A program made the position numbers and the translations under genes. From Hanleya hanleyi (taxonomy: Eukaryota; Mollusca; Polyplacophora; Lepidopleurida; Hanleyidae), in NCBI GenBank assembly GCA_036873755.1, contig JAVTVY010056913.1:62001-126000 (forward strand): 64,000 bases of DNA, written 5' to 3'. Shown here one piece after another: positions 1-11,801 of this stretch. The notes under the pieces were generated by a model. The model was not told the origin of the DNA and made no database searches. It was given only the letters and a program-made list of their open reading frames with translations. The first letter of the stretch is position 1. The number at the start of each line of letters is the position of its first letter.

Positions 1-2091
1 GAACAAATACAATGGAATATTCCCTTGGGTCCCAGTCCGAATACCACTTATCGTATCTCCCAGATTTGGGGTCGTGGTATGATGCTTAGAGCATTACTTC
101 CCTTCATTGCATTGTTTTCTTGTAATATACAGTATCTCAGCCTAAAATTTATTGTATTAACATTGATGGAAGCAAATCTATAGCAGGGGCTTTTGACGAA
201 ATTTAAATGCGGGGGGAGGGGTGGGGAGGGAGGATGACTTCTACGTTCTTCACAAACTTCCACAGAATCATCAGCCCTTATCTTGTTTGCCTGTTTGTTT
301 GTTCGGCCCGTATATCATGAATTTTCGCCAAGACAGTATTGGGAGCACTGTGAAAGACGAGGAGTCAATAAAACCGGGACCGTAAGTTGGTTTGCGCTGG
401 AAAATTATCATGCGAATGCGTACTGGGCAGCCGGACCTGAGATAGACGTTTTGGGCTCTATTATAGGCAAGACATCCGTGGTCCAAATGGATCGTTTGGG
501 GTGTCATCTTTAAGCGCTCGTACTGGGATGGTTTTCATTGGAACTTGCGTCGTCATTCACGATATAGCGTACGACGGCAAGGCGAGGCTGATGTAGGATT
601 TATTGGAAGTTACGTCAATCTGCGCATGCGCAATCGGGAAATAGTAGAAAAAGAGCGTTTGAGTCGGACATTTGTGGTAGGTTTGGTCATTTCTCTGTGG
701 AGTAAACTACAGGGTTTATTTGTACGCCGTAGAGCATGATACGAAAGGTCGCGCGCAGTTGGTTGAATTTCGCTGGAAAGATTTGGTGCTCACTGGTCAG
801 GCAGGCACGGGATGAGCACTTTAGGCCGACCATCCCTTGTCCAAATGGGCATGGGGATATCGCCTTGGATCCCCTATGGCCCCAACATAGACCTACTGTA
901 TGCCGTCTATTAGTCAAGATAAACTCAATTTAGCGGGTGGCGGCACGCAGGGGCGCGTTTGGAGTATAGGTGGACTCTCCATGGTCCAAATATAGCGTAT
1001 AGGGTCTAGACTACGACTGAGCTGTCTTTATTGGAAGTGACGTAATCTGTGACGTTATCACTAGTAGAGAATTCCCAGAGTCGCTCGAATGCGACCTTGA
1101 GCCTACCCATAAATACTGACCCTTAGGATTAGGCATGTGGAGGTGAATATGATCTCGTTGTTTACAGGTTCCTGGGCCAGTGTTACACGCATGCGCAATG
1201 GAAGAGTAGTAGAAGAGATAGGGCATTTTCGATGTGGGTGTCTATACGGTAAGTATTGTGGTATTTATGTCATGTCTTTTTAACGTACGTTAAGGCCCGG
1301 TAACGTCTGTATTATCGCAGCTACGGCAGAGTGAAATATCCCAGAATATATCGCATAGTTATCCCAACTGGCCACCTATTCATCGAAATGCAGAGACGCC
1401 GTAACGCTGAGGATATAAGTTCCTCTATGTCTGCTATACCTATGCTCCCACGTCTCAAAGCCATGATCCAGACGCATGAGAGAAAGAAAGGTCAACGTAT
1501 TCAAAAGTTTTCCTATGATTTATTCTACCCAATGTTGTATTATACCCACGCTGGGAAAGCCGCGCTGGGTATGTTTACACCTCGTGTGTCTATGTTTTTG
1601 TCCACGTATCAGATTCATTGCCAGACGCAATCAGAAGCCGCCATTTGGTGTTGCGTCTGTCTTCGGCCGTGTTCGCTAATCGTATTTTTCTAAGCGACTT
1701 CGTGCAGTTCCGGACAATGCAGTTCAGGGTTTTTACCTGTTCCACTCAGAGCCCGAGCTCCCAGTTCCAGGAACTTCGAGTTCCAAGAGCTCTGAGTTTC
1801 AAGAGCTCCGATCTCCAAGATCTCCGATCTCTCAGTTATCTTATCCCCGAAATCAGAGCCATTGCATGCAAAAACGACTTTAGCTTGGGTGTGTTTACAT
1901 TTCATGTATGCTCTTATCCGTGTATGGAATACATCATCTGGTTCTTTTGCCCAATCAGAACACGATATTTATCTGTCTTCGACCATGTTTGCTCTTGTCC
2001 GTTAGACGTATTCTCGGGTACTCTTGTCCAATCAGAATCCGCAATTTGGTGTTGTGTCAACCTGCGACAAGTTCGTTCTTGTCCATTTGTC
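1..2091. other. Unassigned DNA with internal duplicated motifs
   Basis: I recognise no gene here. Short motifs recur: TTATTGGAAGT(T/G)ACGT near 599 and 1029, CGCATGCGCAAT near 625 and 1190, and CCAATCAGAA-type blocks near 1628, 1953 and 2030. The last type also follows the zinc-finger gene at about 31.8 kb, on the opposite strand. This fits the flank of the decayed Polinton-like element to the right. Open frames of 60-170 codons exist but lack recognisable domains and run through the repeated motifs. Confidence 0.4.
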
Positions 2092-2645
2092 CTAAGCGAC
2101 TTCGGACAGTCCAGGATTCCGTAAAGGCAGATTGTCGTGGAATAGCTCTTTGCGCAGTTTGACCACATTGTTCAAGGTCTCGGTGAGCCGTAGCCCCATA
2201 TTGTTTCCCAGTTGTGGTTTGGACCTCATGATGGACCTACATGTATGCGTGGATTTGTCCTTCATTTCGAGCGTCATCAGGCTATACTCTGTATAGATAG
2301 GCATGACTGTTTTTTCTGATTTCGGGAAGCATGGCGGTGTACCCAGGTTGTACGTTATCCTGTCCGGCGTCCTTGAACGTCTCCGCATGCATATTAGTAG
2401 TCAATTACTCATGATTTCCTGGGACGTAGCATGACTATCATCAAACGAGCTGTCCGTATCAGTGGATAGGCTCTCCGCGGTCCTGCATCAGTATCAGTCG
2501 ATGGACTCACAGAATCAGCCGATATGCTCTTAGCATCTGCATTGTGTGCGTCAGTGTCTTCATGCACATATATATTCTTCTTGTGTTGCATCATATCGTA
2601 TAGTCTGTTGAACGTGCGTTCGCGCCCAGAACATGAATAAACCAT
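2092..2645 (-). pseudogene. Decayed C2H2 zinc-finger protein gene of a Polinton-like element
   Basis: The start is the ATG at 2645, preceded by TTCAACCGTCAAC, the same leader seen before the homologous ORF at 31206. The N-terminal finger is damaged: YSCSGRERTFNRLYDMMQH keeps the RLYDMMQH helix but has lost the second Cys. A C-terminal half in another frame (2388-2092) carries the conserved block EYSLMTLEMKDKSTH and the block KLRKELFHDNLP. A frame change and stops near 2400 separate the halves. Small single-finger proteins with this tail occur in Polinton/adintovirus-like elements (family knowledge, from memory). It lies on the same strand as the pX-like, capsid-region and integrase remnants to the right. 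The homology to 31206-31764 is visible directly; the Polinton link is inference. Confidence 0.65.
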
Positions 2646-3291
2646 GTTGACGGTTGAAAGGTCGCCAGTGCACATCTTTGGGATACGATTGCTTTTACAG
2701 ACATAACAAGGTAATGCTCACCGTTCTATTGAAATAGCTTCGGTGAAATTGTACATACAGACGGCACCACAATATGAGCGCAAATGCATGCAGTGACGTC
2801 TTCACTGGTTAAAGCTCTTGGGGCTTGGGGCTTTGCTTTGGGACAGTTAAGAGCTCGGAAGCTCAAAATCCAGTATCTTGGGCTGCGTGAAGATGCTTAG
2901 AGATACGCCTTACAGACAAGAGCGACCTTGACAGAAGATGACAAGATACCAGGTTCCGTCAAGTAAGATTTTTGGTACTTCTAGGCCGTATGCCATCAAC
3001 GTTCGAAGTACGCACGATAGGCGAGTTTTTCGTTGAGAATCGCATCCACATGCTGGAATAGCGAGTATAACCAGAGATTGACTGGACCAACCCATTGTAC
3101 CTCTTCGGCTCTGGTCCATGTCGTCGTTACGGCCCACAATTCAATTCGCTGTGGTTGGAAGGGCGTGATTTTGGATAGATAAAGGCAATTTTTTACGCAA
3201 AGGTATCCCTGGTCTCCGAGGTGAGTTGTTTCTGGGTCGGCCGTCGACTGGTGCGAGGTCTCGGGGGTGCAGATGTTTTATTTCCTACGAC

Positions 3292-3636
3292 TCATTGTGC
3301 TTTGGCGATCAAGAGACCTCGCGCTTCTTTCACTAGGCGTTTTACTTCGTTCCTGTCGGAGACACCACTGGGGGCATCAACCAGGACTTGCACAACACTC
3401 CGAACAGCTTGCTTTCCGACCGCTTCCACTCTACGCGTCAACCATGGGAAGACGAATTTGATAATGCTTTCGAGCGAGTTTCGCTGTAAAATGCCCCGTT
3501 GAATGTGTTTGCCTCTAAAGACAGGTACATGTAGGCCACCTCCTGTTTGTTTGGTGTAATAGTCCACATAAATGTTTGCATCAAACTGATAAGGTACACC
3601 TTTATCATTTAAACTTCGGCGATCGGGTCTAGCCAA
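3292..3636 (-). pseudogene. pX-like minor virion protein of a Polinton/adintovirus-like element
   Basis: This is an open frame of 114 codons. The N-terminal part has the segment DYYTKQTGGG followed by VFRGKHIQRG. Then comes a basic amphipathic stretch with FPWLTRRVEAVGKQAVRSV and a C-terminal VKRLVKEARG. That order (tyrosine-rich start, GG(G)xxxVFRGxxxQRG, then a basic RxxxxVGKxAxRxG-like helix) is the pattern I know from adenovirus-pX-like core proteins of Polintons and adintoviruses. The frame has no nearby ATG and stays open upstream from a TTG, so the true start is lost or further up. The neighbouring remnants lie on the same strand. The protein would bind packaged DNA inside the particle if functional; nothing suggests it still is. 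Confidence 0.6.
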
Positions 3637-3801
3637 TATGAATTATCAGCACCACTCTCTCTCGTTGGAAAGCGACCGGTCATCTGGAGTCGTTTCTCAT
3701 GTCATTTTTGATGGTGCTGCTGTCAGTCTGCCAGGCTGGTAGATAGAGTATGTGATTAACGCTGTGCGTGTTTCCTTATTATCCTTTCACCATATAGACG
3801 C

Positions 3802-4310
3802 TTAGCTGGGGGCATTGCTATCCCAAGCGGTGTGTGTATCGATCACATCCGAATATATATCCATATATCCCGCTTTCAGGTCCATCAAGGTCGTGGATCG
3901 CTCGAAGGCACGTCCATCGTACGTTCTGAACGGTAATCTCAACGGCTGCTGCAACGTCGCTCTTACTGTAAATGCAATAGTCGTCCCCAGGATGAAATGG
4001 AACGTTTGATTGTGCTTGTTATACGCCATGTCCACCTCGTTGATGGAGGGGGAGAGTTTCATTCTGCTGATCTGACTCCGGTCTTTCGGCCTTCGGTGAG
4101 AATAAATATATATATGTCTTTCTCTCGTACAGGACTTCCAACCGAAACCTGTCCTTTTGCACGTTGTGCCACGTTTACGGTACTGGTTATCCACCGGGTC
4201 ACATTCTCATCGTCCACGAACATGTAAGCGGCGCGGCATTTGGGTTGCGTAATGGGCTTGTCCAGGAACAGTTCGACTGAGCTATTACTAATGAGGGTGA
4301 AGTAAAACAT
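3802..4310 (-). pseudogene. Capsid-region ORF fragments of the Polinton-like element
   Basis: Two overlapping minus frames (4310-4059 and 4194-3802) look like one coding stretch broken by a frame change. Visible segments are SVELFLDKPITQPKCRAAY and VDDENVTRWITSTVN in the first, and FHFILGTTIAFTVRATLQQP and KAGYMDIYSDVIDT in the second. The xxYSDVI segment close to the end, immediately upstream of a pX-like frame, is where a capsid protein C-terminus sits in Polinton-like elements. I cannot decide between major and minor capsid protein from sequence alone. Reading is broken by stops after 3802. Confidence 0.45.
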
Positions 4311-4756
4311 GGCGATGGGCGCGTTCCACTTCAGACCATCTTATTAATAGGCGTCCTAATCCTCGGGCATCGACGCGAGCACCTGTCAGGGATCTCTTTC
4401 GGTATGTTTTGGGGCGGTGTCACGAGCGTCCGCTGCTGTCACATCAATTGCCAATGGTGGATTTTCCCACAGTTTCGTGTAGCACGAACATGACGGTGAA
4501 GACTCATGCCATCTCTTGGGGACATACTGTGAGCTCGTTTCTCGTCTCCTCCTTTGGAACGTGAGGGATAGACTATTGACATGTGGTAGTTGCCGCTGTG
4601 GGACAGATTATGCTGGCTGCACGAGTAATGGTGGCCGTGCAACTGACGCTGTGGTTGGTCCAATTTAGAGGTCTTGTGTTGCCCCATGAACGTGAAGTAC
4701 CGCTGAAGCTGCTGTACTTTCTCAGTACCGCCCAAATCAACGTTGTGAAATCCTAT

Positions 4757-5113
4757 TCATGTCTTTATCGAGCGTGTGCAACGATTTTGCCGCAGGCAGC
4801 CGTGAGTTGATCGCGGATGCTCGTATGCTCCATCACCGATAAAAGAGACCATGAATGGTGGTATAGGGCTGGTGTTCAAGGGGTAGTGGTCGCTGCAATA
4901 CGTGGTGTGGGACTCGATGTCGATCAGGTATGTACGCTTGTCCTTGGGAATGGCGTGGTTTGCTGATTGGAGGGCCGAGGTACGCCACGTCGTAAAACGC
5001 ACCCCCATACAAGATGCCCAACAGTGTTAGCTCTGTCATCACAAATCCCACTTGTGCTTTGCGCGTTTTGGGATATGACTTCTGATGCTGTTGCACTTTG
5101 TCCACAGCACTGT
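4757..5113 (-). pseudogene. Unidentified ORF fragments, same strand as the capsid-region remnants
   Basis: Two minus frames (reaching 4833 and 5008-4757) carry plausible protein text such as TELTLLGILYGGAFYDVAYL and YCSDHYPLNTSPIPPFMVSF. They appear to be one gene broken by a frame change near 4950. Upstream the coding text stops where a MITE begins at 5114, so the gene may have been cut by that insertion. I do not recognise the protein. Its position suggests another structural gene of the Polinton-like element. A further minus frame at 4735-4439 is in the same strand but is equally unassigned. Confidence 0.35.
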
Positions 5114-5761
5114 GGGTGCACTCCACACTTGCCACGGTTTCGCAAAAATGGCCCCTCCCTAATTTTATATTAAGGAAGGTCGCCCGATTTTGACAGCCTG
5201 GTAATTCTTCTTACCTTTCTACTAACTGATATCTATAGTAACATCGTGCTGGACGTAGCCATTTCTCCAAACGAGGCTATAACAATTGCTTGTTGATCGC
5301 ACCCACTCGCCACTACAGAGTTAATCGTATCTGGAACTAAATATCTGGCGGGCCAAAATCCGCACTTTTTCGGGAAGCGAAAATGATGATTCCTTTATGG
5401 CGATAAAATTTTACAAAATTTTCGCCATTTTAAATTGTCCTTTGAACGGGAAACACTTTAGCATGCATGAGAAGAAAATCATTTCGTAAGTTTTCTCTGG
5501 GTTGCGGGTAGAATTTGACACATTTTCGTATATTTTATGGAGATTTTCAGAAAAGTTGAAGAAGGCTTAAGAAGGATTGGACGTCTTTCCTTATCAATTT
5601 CAATAGCTCAAAAGTCTCCTGAAATAATGGCACGAGTGTGCCCATTTAGAAAATATATACTTTTACAGGGTTTTTGTTAGTGATTTCACATCTAATTATG
5701 GCCGAAGATCCGAACCCATGCCTGTTTTTAGCCGCACATCATTTACGTGTGGAATACACCC
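5114..5761. mobile_element. MITE copy 1, GGGTGCA terminal inverted repeats
   Basis: The stretch starts GGGTGCACTCCACAC and ends GTGTGGAATACACCC, which is the inverted complement with two mismatches. It is collinear over its whole length with 6530-7211. Shared blocks include GCCACGGTTTCGCAAAAATG near the left end and GCCGAAGATCCGAA near the right. It has no coding capacity. It abuts the unidentified ORF fragment on its left, so it probably inserted in the decayed viral element. I see no convincing target-site duplication. Confidence 0.75.
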
Positions 5762-6529
5762 TTAATGTAGGCTCCATTGCGCGGTTATAATACACGAGTA
5801 GGCCAAATATCGTATGTTCTCCTACACTACACTCGTTAAAAGCGCTTATTCGGACTTTGTAATGACTTGATATGGAACGTGATCATAAAAATCATTTACC
5901 TTAGCCAGAAATGTTTCGATTTTATGCATACTACATGATATGATAGCATTGGCCTTGCATATATGCTATTTAGACCTATACATAATTACCTCCCCTTGGT
6001 TAGGAATATATGTTCCGATTAGTGACCTGTATGTCCTATTATTGTCAATGCGAATGTCAAAGTGATTAATTTTCAATACGGATCACACCAGTATCCTGAT
6101 CTAAAGTGAATGAGGGCGCATTATTCTGATTTTGTCCCTTTTATCTCGAAGTTTATACTTCCACCCCCCAATCTTTTGGAAAAGTCGGAATGAAAGATTA
6201 GTGACAACTTGACTCGAATTTCAGCTATTTTTGCGTTTATTTTGCTACTCATGTCTCATTCGCAAGCTGGTCATCGCTCCCGATCTTTGTACATGGGTCT
6301 GATTGTCACGGTCAATGCATAATGCTATGATATTCTTATTGAGCACGTAAACTCGTGATTTTTCAGCGAAGTCGCAAAACCAAAGATGGGGTATGGGGAA
6401 AATGATTGACGGGATATCCGATAAAACTGCATATTACAAGCAAGTGTCGCATACCAAGAAACTCAAAAACACTCCCAGATTGTCATAGCCTTGAGAACAG
6501 AAATTCTGAGAAAACACCCTAGCCTTCAA
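5762..6529. other. Unassigned spacer between two MITE copies
   Basis: AT-rich DNA with no ORF over 60 codons and no clear match to other parts of the window. It may be host or viral DNA separating two insertions. Confidence 0.4.
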
Positions 6530-7211
6530 GGGTGCACTCCACACTTGCCACGGTTTCGCAAAAATGGCCCCTCCCTAATTTTATAATAAGGAAAGTCGCC
6601 CGATTTTGATAGCCTGGTAACTCTTCTTACCTTTCTACTAACTGATATCTATAGTATCAGCCTGCTGGAAGTAACCATTTCTCCAAACGAGGCTATAACA
6701 ATTGCTTGTTGATCGCACCCACTCGCCACTACAGAGTTAATCGTGTCCGGAACTGAATATCTGACGGGCCAAGATCCGCACTTTTTCGGGAAACGAAAAT
6801 GATGATTCCTTTATGGCGATAAAATTTTACAAAAAAACGAGTAGGTCGACTCCCTGTTTAATTTTCACCATTTTAAATTGTCCTTTGAACGGGAAACACT
6901 TTAGCATGCATATTTAAGAAGAAAATCATTTAGTACGTTTTCTCTGGGTTGCGGGTAGAACTTGACACATTTTCGTATATTTAATGGAGTTTTTCAGAAA
7001 AGTTGAAGAAGGTTTAAGAAGGATTGGACGCCTTTCCTTTTCAATTTCAATAGCTCAAAAGTTTCCTGAAATAATGGCACGAGTGTGCCCATTTAGAAAA
7101 TATATACTTTTACAGGGTCTTTGTTAGTGATTTTACATCTAATTATGGCCGAAGATCCGAATCCATGCCTGTTTTTTTTTGCCGCACATCATTTTGGTGT
7201 GGAATGCACCC
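6530..7211. mobile_element. MITE copy 2, GGGTGCA terminal inverted repeats
   Basis: Second copy of the element at 5114-5761 in the same orientation, with termini GGGTGCACTCCACAC and GTGTGGAATGCACCC (one mismatch between ends). It is about 34 bp longer, mainly from a short insertion near 6833-6860 and a longer T run near 7171. It is non-coding. A transposase source cannot be named from the ends alone. Confidence 0.75.
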
Positions 7212-7485
7212 TGTGTTTATGTAAAATGAAAGCTGGCGGCTGTGGCACCTAGTTTAATAACCGAGTCGGACTGTACATGTAAGTTTTTCTCATAAAACTT
7301 TCCTCTTAGGGACTTCCAGTTCATGCACCCGTAGTTGATTAGGCATTGGATCACAAAAAGCTCATCGTTCTAGTTGGGGAGGCAACTTTTCTCGAACATG
7401 TACATGTACAGGTTACCGATCATGAACCCCTTCTGTGACCTTGGGTGTGGTTACATTAGGTGAAAGACACGGCTGACTTGCGATT

Positions 7486-7940
7486 AGTTGCGCTTGATGA
7501 CGTAGATGGGTGCTGTCTGAATATTCCGGTGAAAGGTTCGATCATAACTTTCGACCAGCTGTGGGAGGACAGCGATGTACCACCTTGTGTTCTTTTAGGT
7601 CAACTGTTTGTACATGCTGCCTTTAAATGTCCTAGTGATCCTTTCAACAATGGGAACCGTGGTCTCCTTGTACGCTGTACCTTGTACGTTGCACATTCTC
7701 GGCTTGCAAAATCTGTTGGGAGGTTTCGTTGAGAATTTCGGTGCCTTCGTCGCTTTGCAAATACAACAGTTTGCGTACAGTCTCGAAGACATATTTGAAC
7801 GCAGCCACGAGATTCTTTCTTGTTTCTGTCTGGATGGGTACGACCCACACATACTTCGACAGGTTATTGATGCAGTTCAAAATAAACCGATTACCATCGT
7901 TGCGTTTGGCGAAGGAACTCATGTCCACCAAATCCGCTTA
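7486..7940 (-). pseudogene. Polinton-type (retroviral-like) integrase core, degraded
   Basis: The minus strand encodes an rve-fold integrase core. The segment ADLVDMSSFAKRNDGNRF holds the first catalytic Asp, and LQSDEGTE holds the second. VPIVERITRTFKGSMYK holds the Glu about 35 residues further, in another frame. SYDRTFHRNIQTAP is the conserved tail of the domain. The DLVDM-[SFAK]-NDG-RF and YxxTxHRxIxxAP patterns are those of Polinton/Maverick integrases rather than of retroviruses. A stop lies directly before ADLVDM, at least one frameshift falls near 7690, and a stop follows MYKQLT, so it is dead. The long plus-strand ORF at 7608-8096 is its shadow. Confidence 0.75.
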
Positions 7941-8096
7941 ACATTGGGCACCTACACCTCCGACGACGTTAATTTCATTATAAGTGACGGCGAGCACCTC
8001 TTTGTGACCGATCTCAGAAATGTGCACATTTTACCCCCGAAGGATTGGTCACTCGATAGAGGGGCGACAACGTACTTCAGGCTGTCAGGACTGTAA

Positions 8097-10149
8097 TACA
8101 ACGTGTCCAACATATTATCTCAGCTTTTCATGGTGATGACAGATAAAGGGCCCGAGCTCTATCCTTCATTTATAAAGACTATGCGGTGAAAGTGAATTTT
8201 TGGATCCTTTCACTGGGTTTTGTCAGCACAGCGTCCATGGTACCAGCCCAGTTCAACTCGCCTGCTTATCGCTTGCCCTCTGTAAGCACCTGATCTACAT
8301 TCACCCTGGCATCTTCCAATGCTGACCATATATTATTGTGCTCGAAAAAATGCCGAACCAATTGAGCAAAGAAGAGGCGAAGACAGACGTGCACACCGTG
8401 ACACAAGTGAATGAGGTTGCCGTCCAACTCGTCTGAATTAAGTCCAACCTTACCGAAACAGACGAGTGTGAGCCGGTTGGGGCTGTGTAGGGTACATATC
8501 ATTACAGATGTCTCCCTCTTCCATGATATATCCGTTTTTCTGGCATGGATGTTCGACATATCCACCATGTCAAATTATCGTTTCGTCGATCAGTCTAGCC
8601 ACGAAAATGTCAGGTCGGTCGTCATATCCACCTGCAATTTGGCGTTGGGGCGTTATTGGCATGCCTAATCCAAAGTCTCTAGTTGGGCAACGGCCATCCC
8701 TAGTGACACAATATTCGTGATGGTCGTCATAAACGGTAAGGGCAATATGTATGTATAAAATGTATGTGGAATAGACTGGTGTTGTTCAGTAACCGGAAAT
8801 GATACAGCGAGATGGCGGTGAAAACAACGACAAGCCAATGGCGTTGGTACATGATACTCACAGCATCCTGTGCCTTCATGGGCGGCTGTGATCAGTGGTG
8901 AAGTTTCTCTCCACATGTTGTGCTGGATTATTGGATAGCGGTGATCTGGCCCAGACATCGGCGGTAATTATTAGCCATCAGTATGGCGCACAATGCGATG
9001 GTAACACGAAGGCTAGAGCCTACATTATCCGTGAATTTCTGGCACCGGGATCGAATTTCCTTTCTTGATATTCTAATTCGATTCTGATGCCGCATCGGCC
9101 CAAGTTGTACCTATTCAATCGACACTATGTTTACTGAGCATAACAGTATAGTTTATGGTGTCTTCCTCCTACGTCGGAATAGGAGTGTCAACTTTCGTCA
9201 GGTCATCTTCGTAGGCCGCGGAGTTGAGAACCGGAGAGTTCAACGGAACTGACGGAAATTCTCGAGGCCTAGTTAAATGCGCATTGACCTTCATGGAAAT
9301 TAATGCTATGTAAATTTCAAAGGTAAATAAGAGAATGTTTTGCCCTTTCTCTACTACTTCCGTTGTAGATCTTTTTCCCCCTTGTCAAGTCTCGTCTCCA
9401 CGAGAAACATTGTACTAAGACACAGCAGTCCGATGCAGAATTCAGTTTGTGTTCGTTTGTTGACGGGGATCGCAAATTACGCTGACTGCTTGTGTTTCAA
9501 CTCCAATTAATCCATTGTAGCGTTTTGCTTTTTTCTTCTGTCTGCATTTAGGTTCACTCTCGCCTTAACATTTGCAAATTATATGAGATGCATTGTGTAT
9601 TGACCATTTAAAGTGGAGGATAGTTCGTTTCATAACACTGGCGAGATCTACTCGTGTCAAGACATATACAAAATACATGTCATTTCCATTGTAGTTAGGT
9701 CATGTCAAACTTGTTTTCACTAAGCCGGTATAGGCTGCGCAATGATAAATTTGTTTTTGATATCGGGTTCAAGTCTTTTTGAGCCATTATCGATGAACTG
9801 GCTAGGGTAATCGATTAGTTTATGACGGTAAATTCTTAGGTGGGTCATGATTTTGTTGTTGTGAGAAGATAACGTCCATTCGCTTTTGTTGATCTGCCGG
9901 TTTTGCATGTTACACGAAACATTCGGAATAAGCGGGTAGGGCCTATTATTGTATTGCGATGATTGAGTCTGGATCTTGGTGAGAATTTACATGACTGTTG
10001 GATTAGTAATAATTGCATGCCCGCAATTATAACCAGTGAAGAAAGATCCAACTCCTTACCGTTTTCCGGTCTATTACAATGTATTTCGCGGTAAATAGAT
10101 ATAGTTCAGACAAAGAACCGGAATATACACCGGGTCGCTAAATTATCCA
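8097..10149. other. Unassigned, probably flank of the Polinton-like remnant
   Basis: No recognisable gene. Minus frames at 8568-8266 and 8958-8665 (about 100 codons each) may be further viral debris because they lie on the integrase strand, but no domain is visible. From 9000 on the DNA is AT-rich and featureless to me. Confidence 0.35.
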
Positions 10150-10760
10150 AGACAATAGAAGACTCAATGTAACATCTTTGTCGCTACGTATCTTGTGCGA
10201 CAACACAGCAAACGACAATCGAAGGGCAAGGCTTTCGTGTAAGGCCTCTAATTAAAAACAGATAAGATTCTGGACAACAAAACTGACAATACAACTTGCA
10301 GAGATCTTTTGTCAATCAAGTTTCATGAATCTTACACCAACTCGTTGCCAACCGAAGATTCAATGCAACAGCCTTCTAGCTACATTTCGTGTATTATACA
10401 CGGCAATAGATGACTCAATGCAACAGCTTTGTCGCTACATTTCGTGTATTATGCACTGCAGTAGAAGACTTAATGCAACAGCTTTGTTGCTGCATTTCCT
10501 GTATTACACATCGTAACAGAAGTCAATGCAGCAGCTTTGTCGCTACATTTCATGTATCATACACGGGAGTAGAGGGCTCATTGCAACAGCTTTGTCGCTA
10601 CATTTCGTGTATTACACACGAGAATAGAAGACTTAACTGAATATTACACACGAGAATAGAAGACTTAATGCAAGACTCAATCTACAGCGTTGTGGCAAAA
10701 TTTCGTACATTAGACATGACAATAGAAAATTTAATGCAACAGCTATATAGCTATTCTTTT
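10150..10760. repeat. 57-bp minisatellite, imperfect
   Basis: A unit of about 57 bp, with core CAACAGCTTTGTCGCTACAT followed by a TTCGTGTATTA block and a GAAGACTTAATG block, recurs at about 10360, 10417, 10473, 10530 and 10585. Diverged units lie at both ends (10160 and 10670-10745). Two ORFs (10325-10640) merely read through the repeat. Confidence 0.8.
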
Positions 10761-11280
10761 ATTTTTTTTATTTTAGCCCACTGAACAGAAATATTTCTCT
10801 GTCTTCAATCTTTTCAAGTGATTGGTTTTTCAGGTAGTGCTCTGATCAGTAGCAATTGCACAGAAAACAGATATGTTTTCATAATTCGTGTCATCTTACA
10901 GTTTTTGTATGGTTTTTTCTTAAATGTATGGATGTTTAGCTCATAGGAAGGCGAATTTCTGAAAAAAAATACCCCATCATACATGTGAAATCTATGGAAT
11001 TTTAAGAAACTGTCGCCCGTCATCTTATTATCCACAATCTCGTGAAGTAAAACTACATTCTAAAGATGTGACCCCCACTATTGGTAGTCAGAAGATATCT
11101 GATTGAATTACCTCTATCGGTACCATTCTTTCTCAAGAAACTTTTATAATCCATGGAATGTATATTCACAGCAGTATATAATTAATGTATGAATAGATAT
11201 GTGGGCTCTTTGTAACATATTTCTGAAACGGTAGAAATACCGCATCTAACTGTTCATTTCTCCAATAGCATCAAATTTAC
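10761..11280. other. Unassigned AT-rich DNA
   Basis: No gene or repeat recognised between the minisatellite and the TTAA element that follows. Confidence 0.4.
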
Positions 11281-11284
11281 TTAA

Positions 11285-11797
11285 CCCTACCTGGCCTGGG
11301 GGAGGGGCGGAAAGTGCCCCCCCCCTCCCCCCTAGTGAACTTTTCTCTGCTGCTCCGAAACGACAAAACCGAGGAGGCTTAAACTTGGTAACTTTTAAGC
11401 TTATCTTATTGGGGTCACTTGAGCCTATTTTCATATACCCCCGGGCAGAGGATCATGGGTAAATTCAAAATGGCGGCCATGTGGCATCCGCGAAAGTCGT
11501 GTTTTTCAATCTTTTCGCTCCATTTCTTCACATTTTCCTTGCCTAAAAGGCATTGAAAGTATTTTATTTATGCAAAACTAATTATTCTATATTTTATTTG
11601 ATTTTTTTCGGGAGAAAAATCGGAAAAATGAAAATTTCGAAAAATCGACCCCAAAAAGGCCGAAAAATGGCTTACGAGAAGATGACGGCCATCTTGGGTT
11701 TTTTTACATTTCCCGGTAGAGCTTGAACCAAAGATAATGTGTGGTAAGTTCCAACTCAAGGCTGCGATACACCCCAAATCGCCCAGGCCAGATAGGG
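11285..11797 (+). mobile_element. TTAA-flanked MITE, copy 1 (left half of an inverted pair)
   Basis: Bounded by TTAA at 11281-11284 and 11798-11801. Left end reads CCCTACCTGGCCTGGG and right end CCCAGGCCAGATAGGG, which are near-perfect inverted repeats. The body has the family signatures GAGGATCATGGGTAAATTCA, AAAATGGCGGCCATGTGG and ACGGCCATCTTGGG. TTAA target duplication with CCCT... ends is the piggyBac pattern, so I infer a non-autonomous piggyBac-like family. It is non-coding. Confidence 0.8.
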
Positions 11798-11801
11798 TTA
11801 A

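Noticed and set aside
7608..8096. Long plus-strand ORF (162 codons)
   Set aside because: It is antisense to the integrase motifs, has no domain content and is opened by the composition of the real minus-strand gene.
10325..10640. ORFs in the 57-bp minisatellite
   Set aside because: The unit length is a multiple of three, so the repeat keeps frames open without coding meaning.
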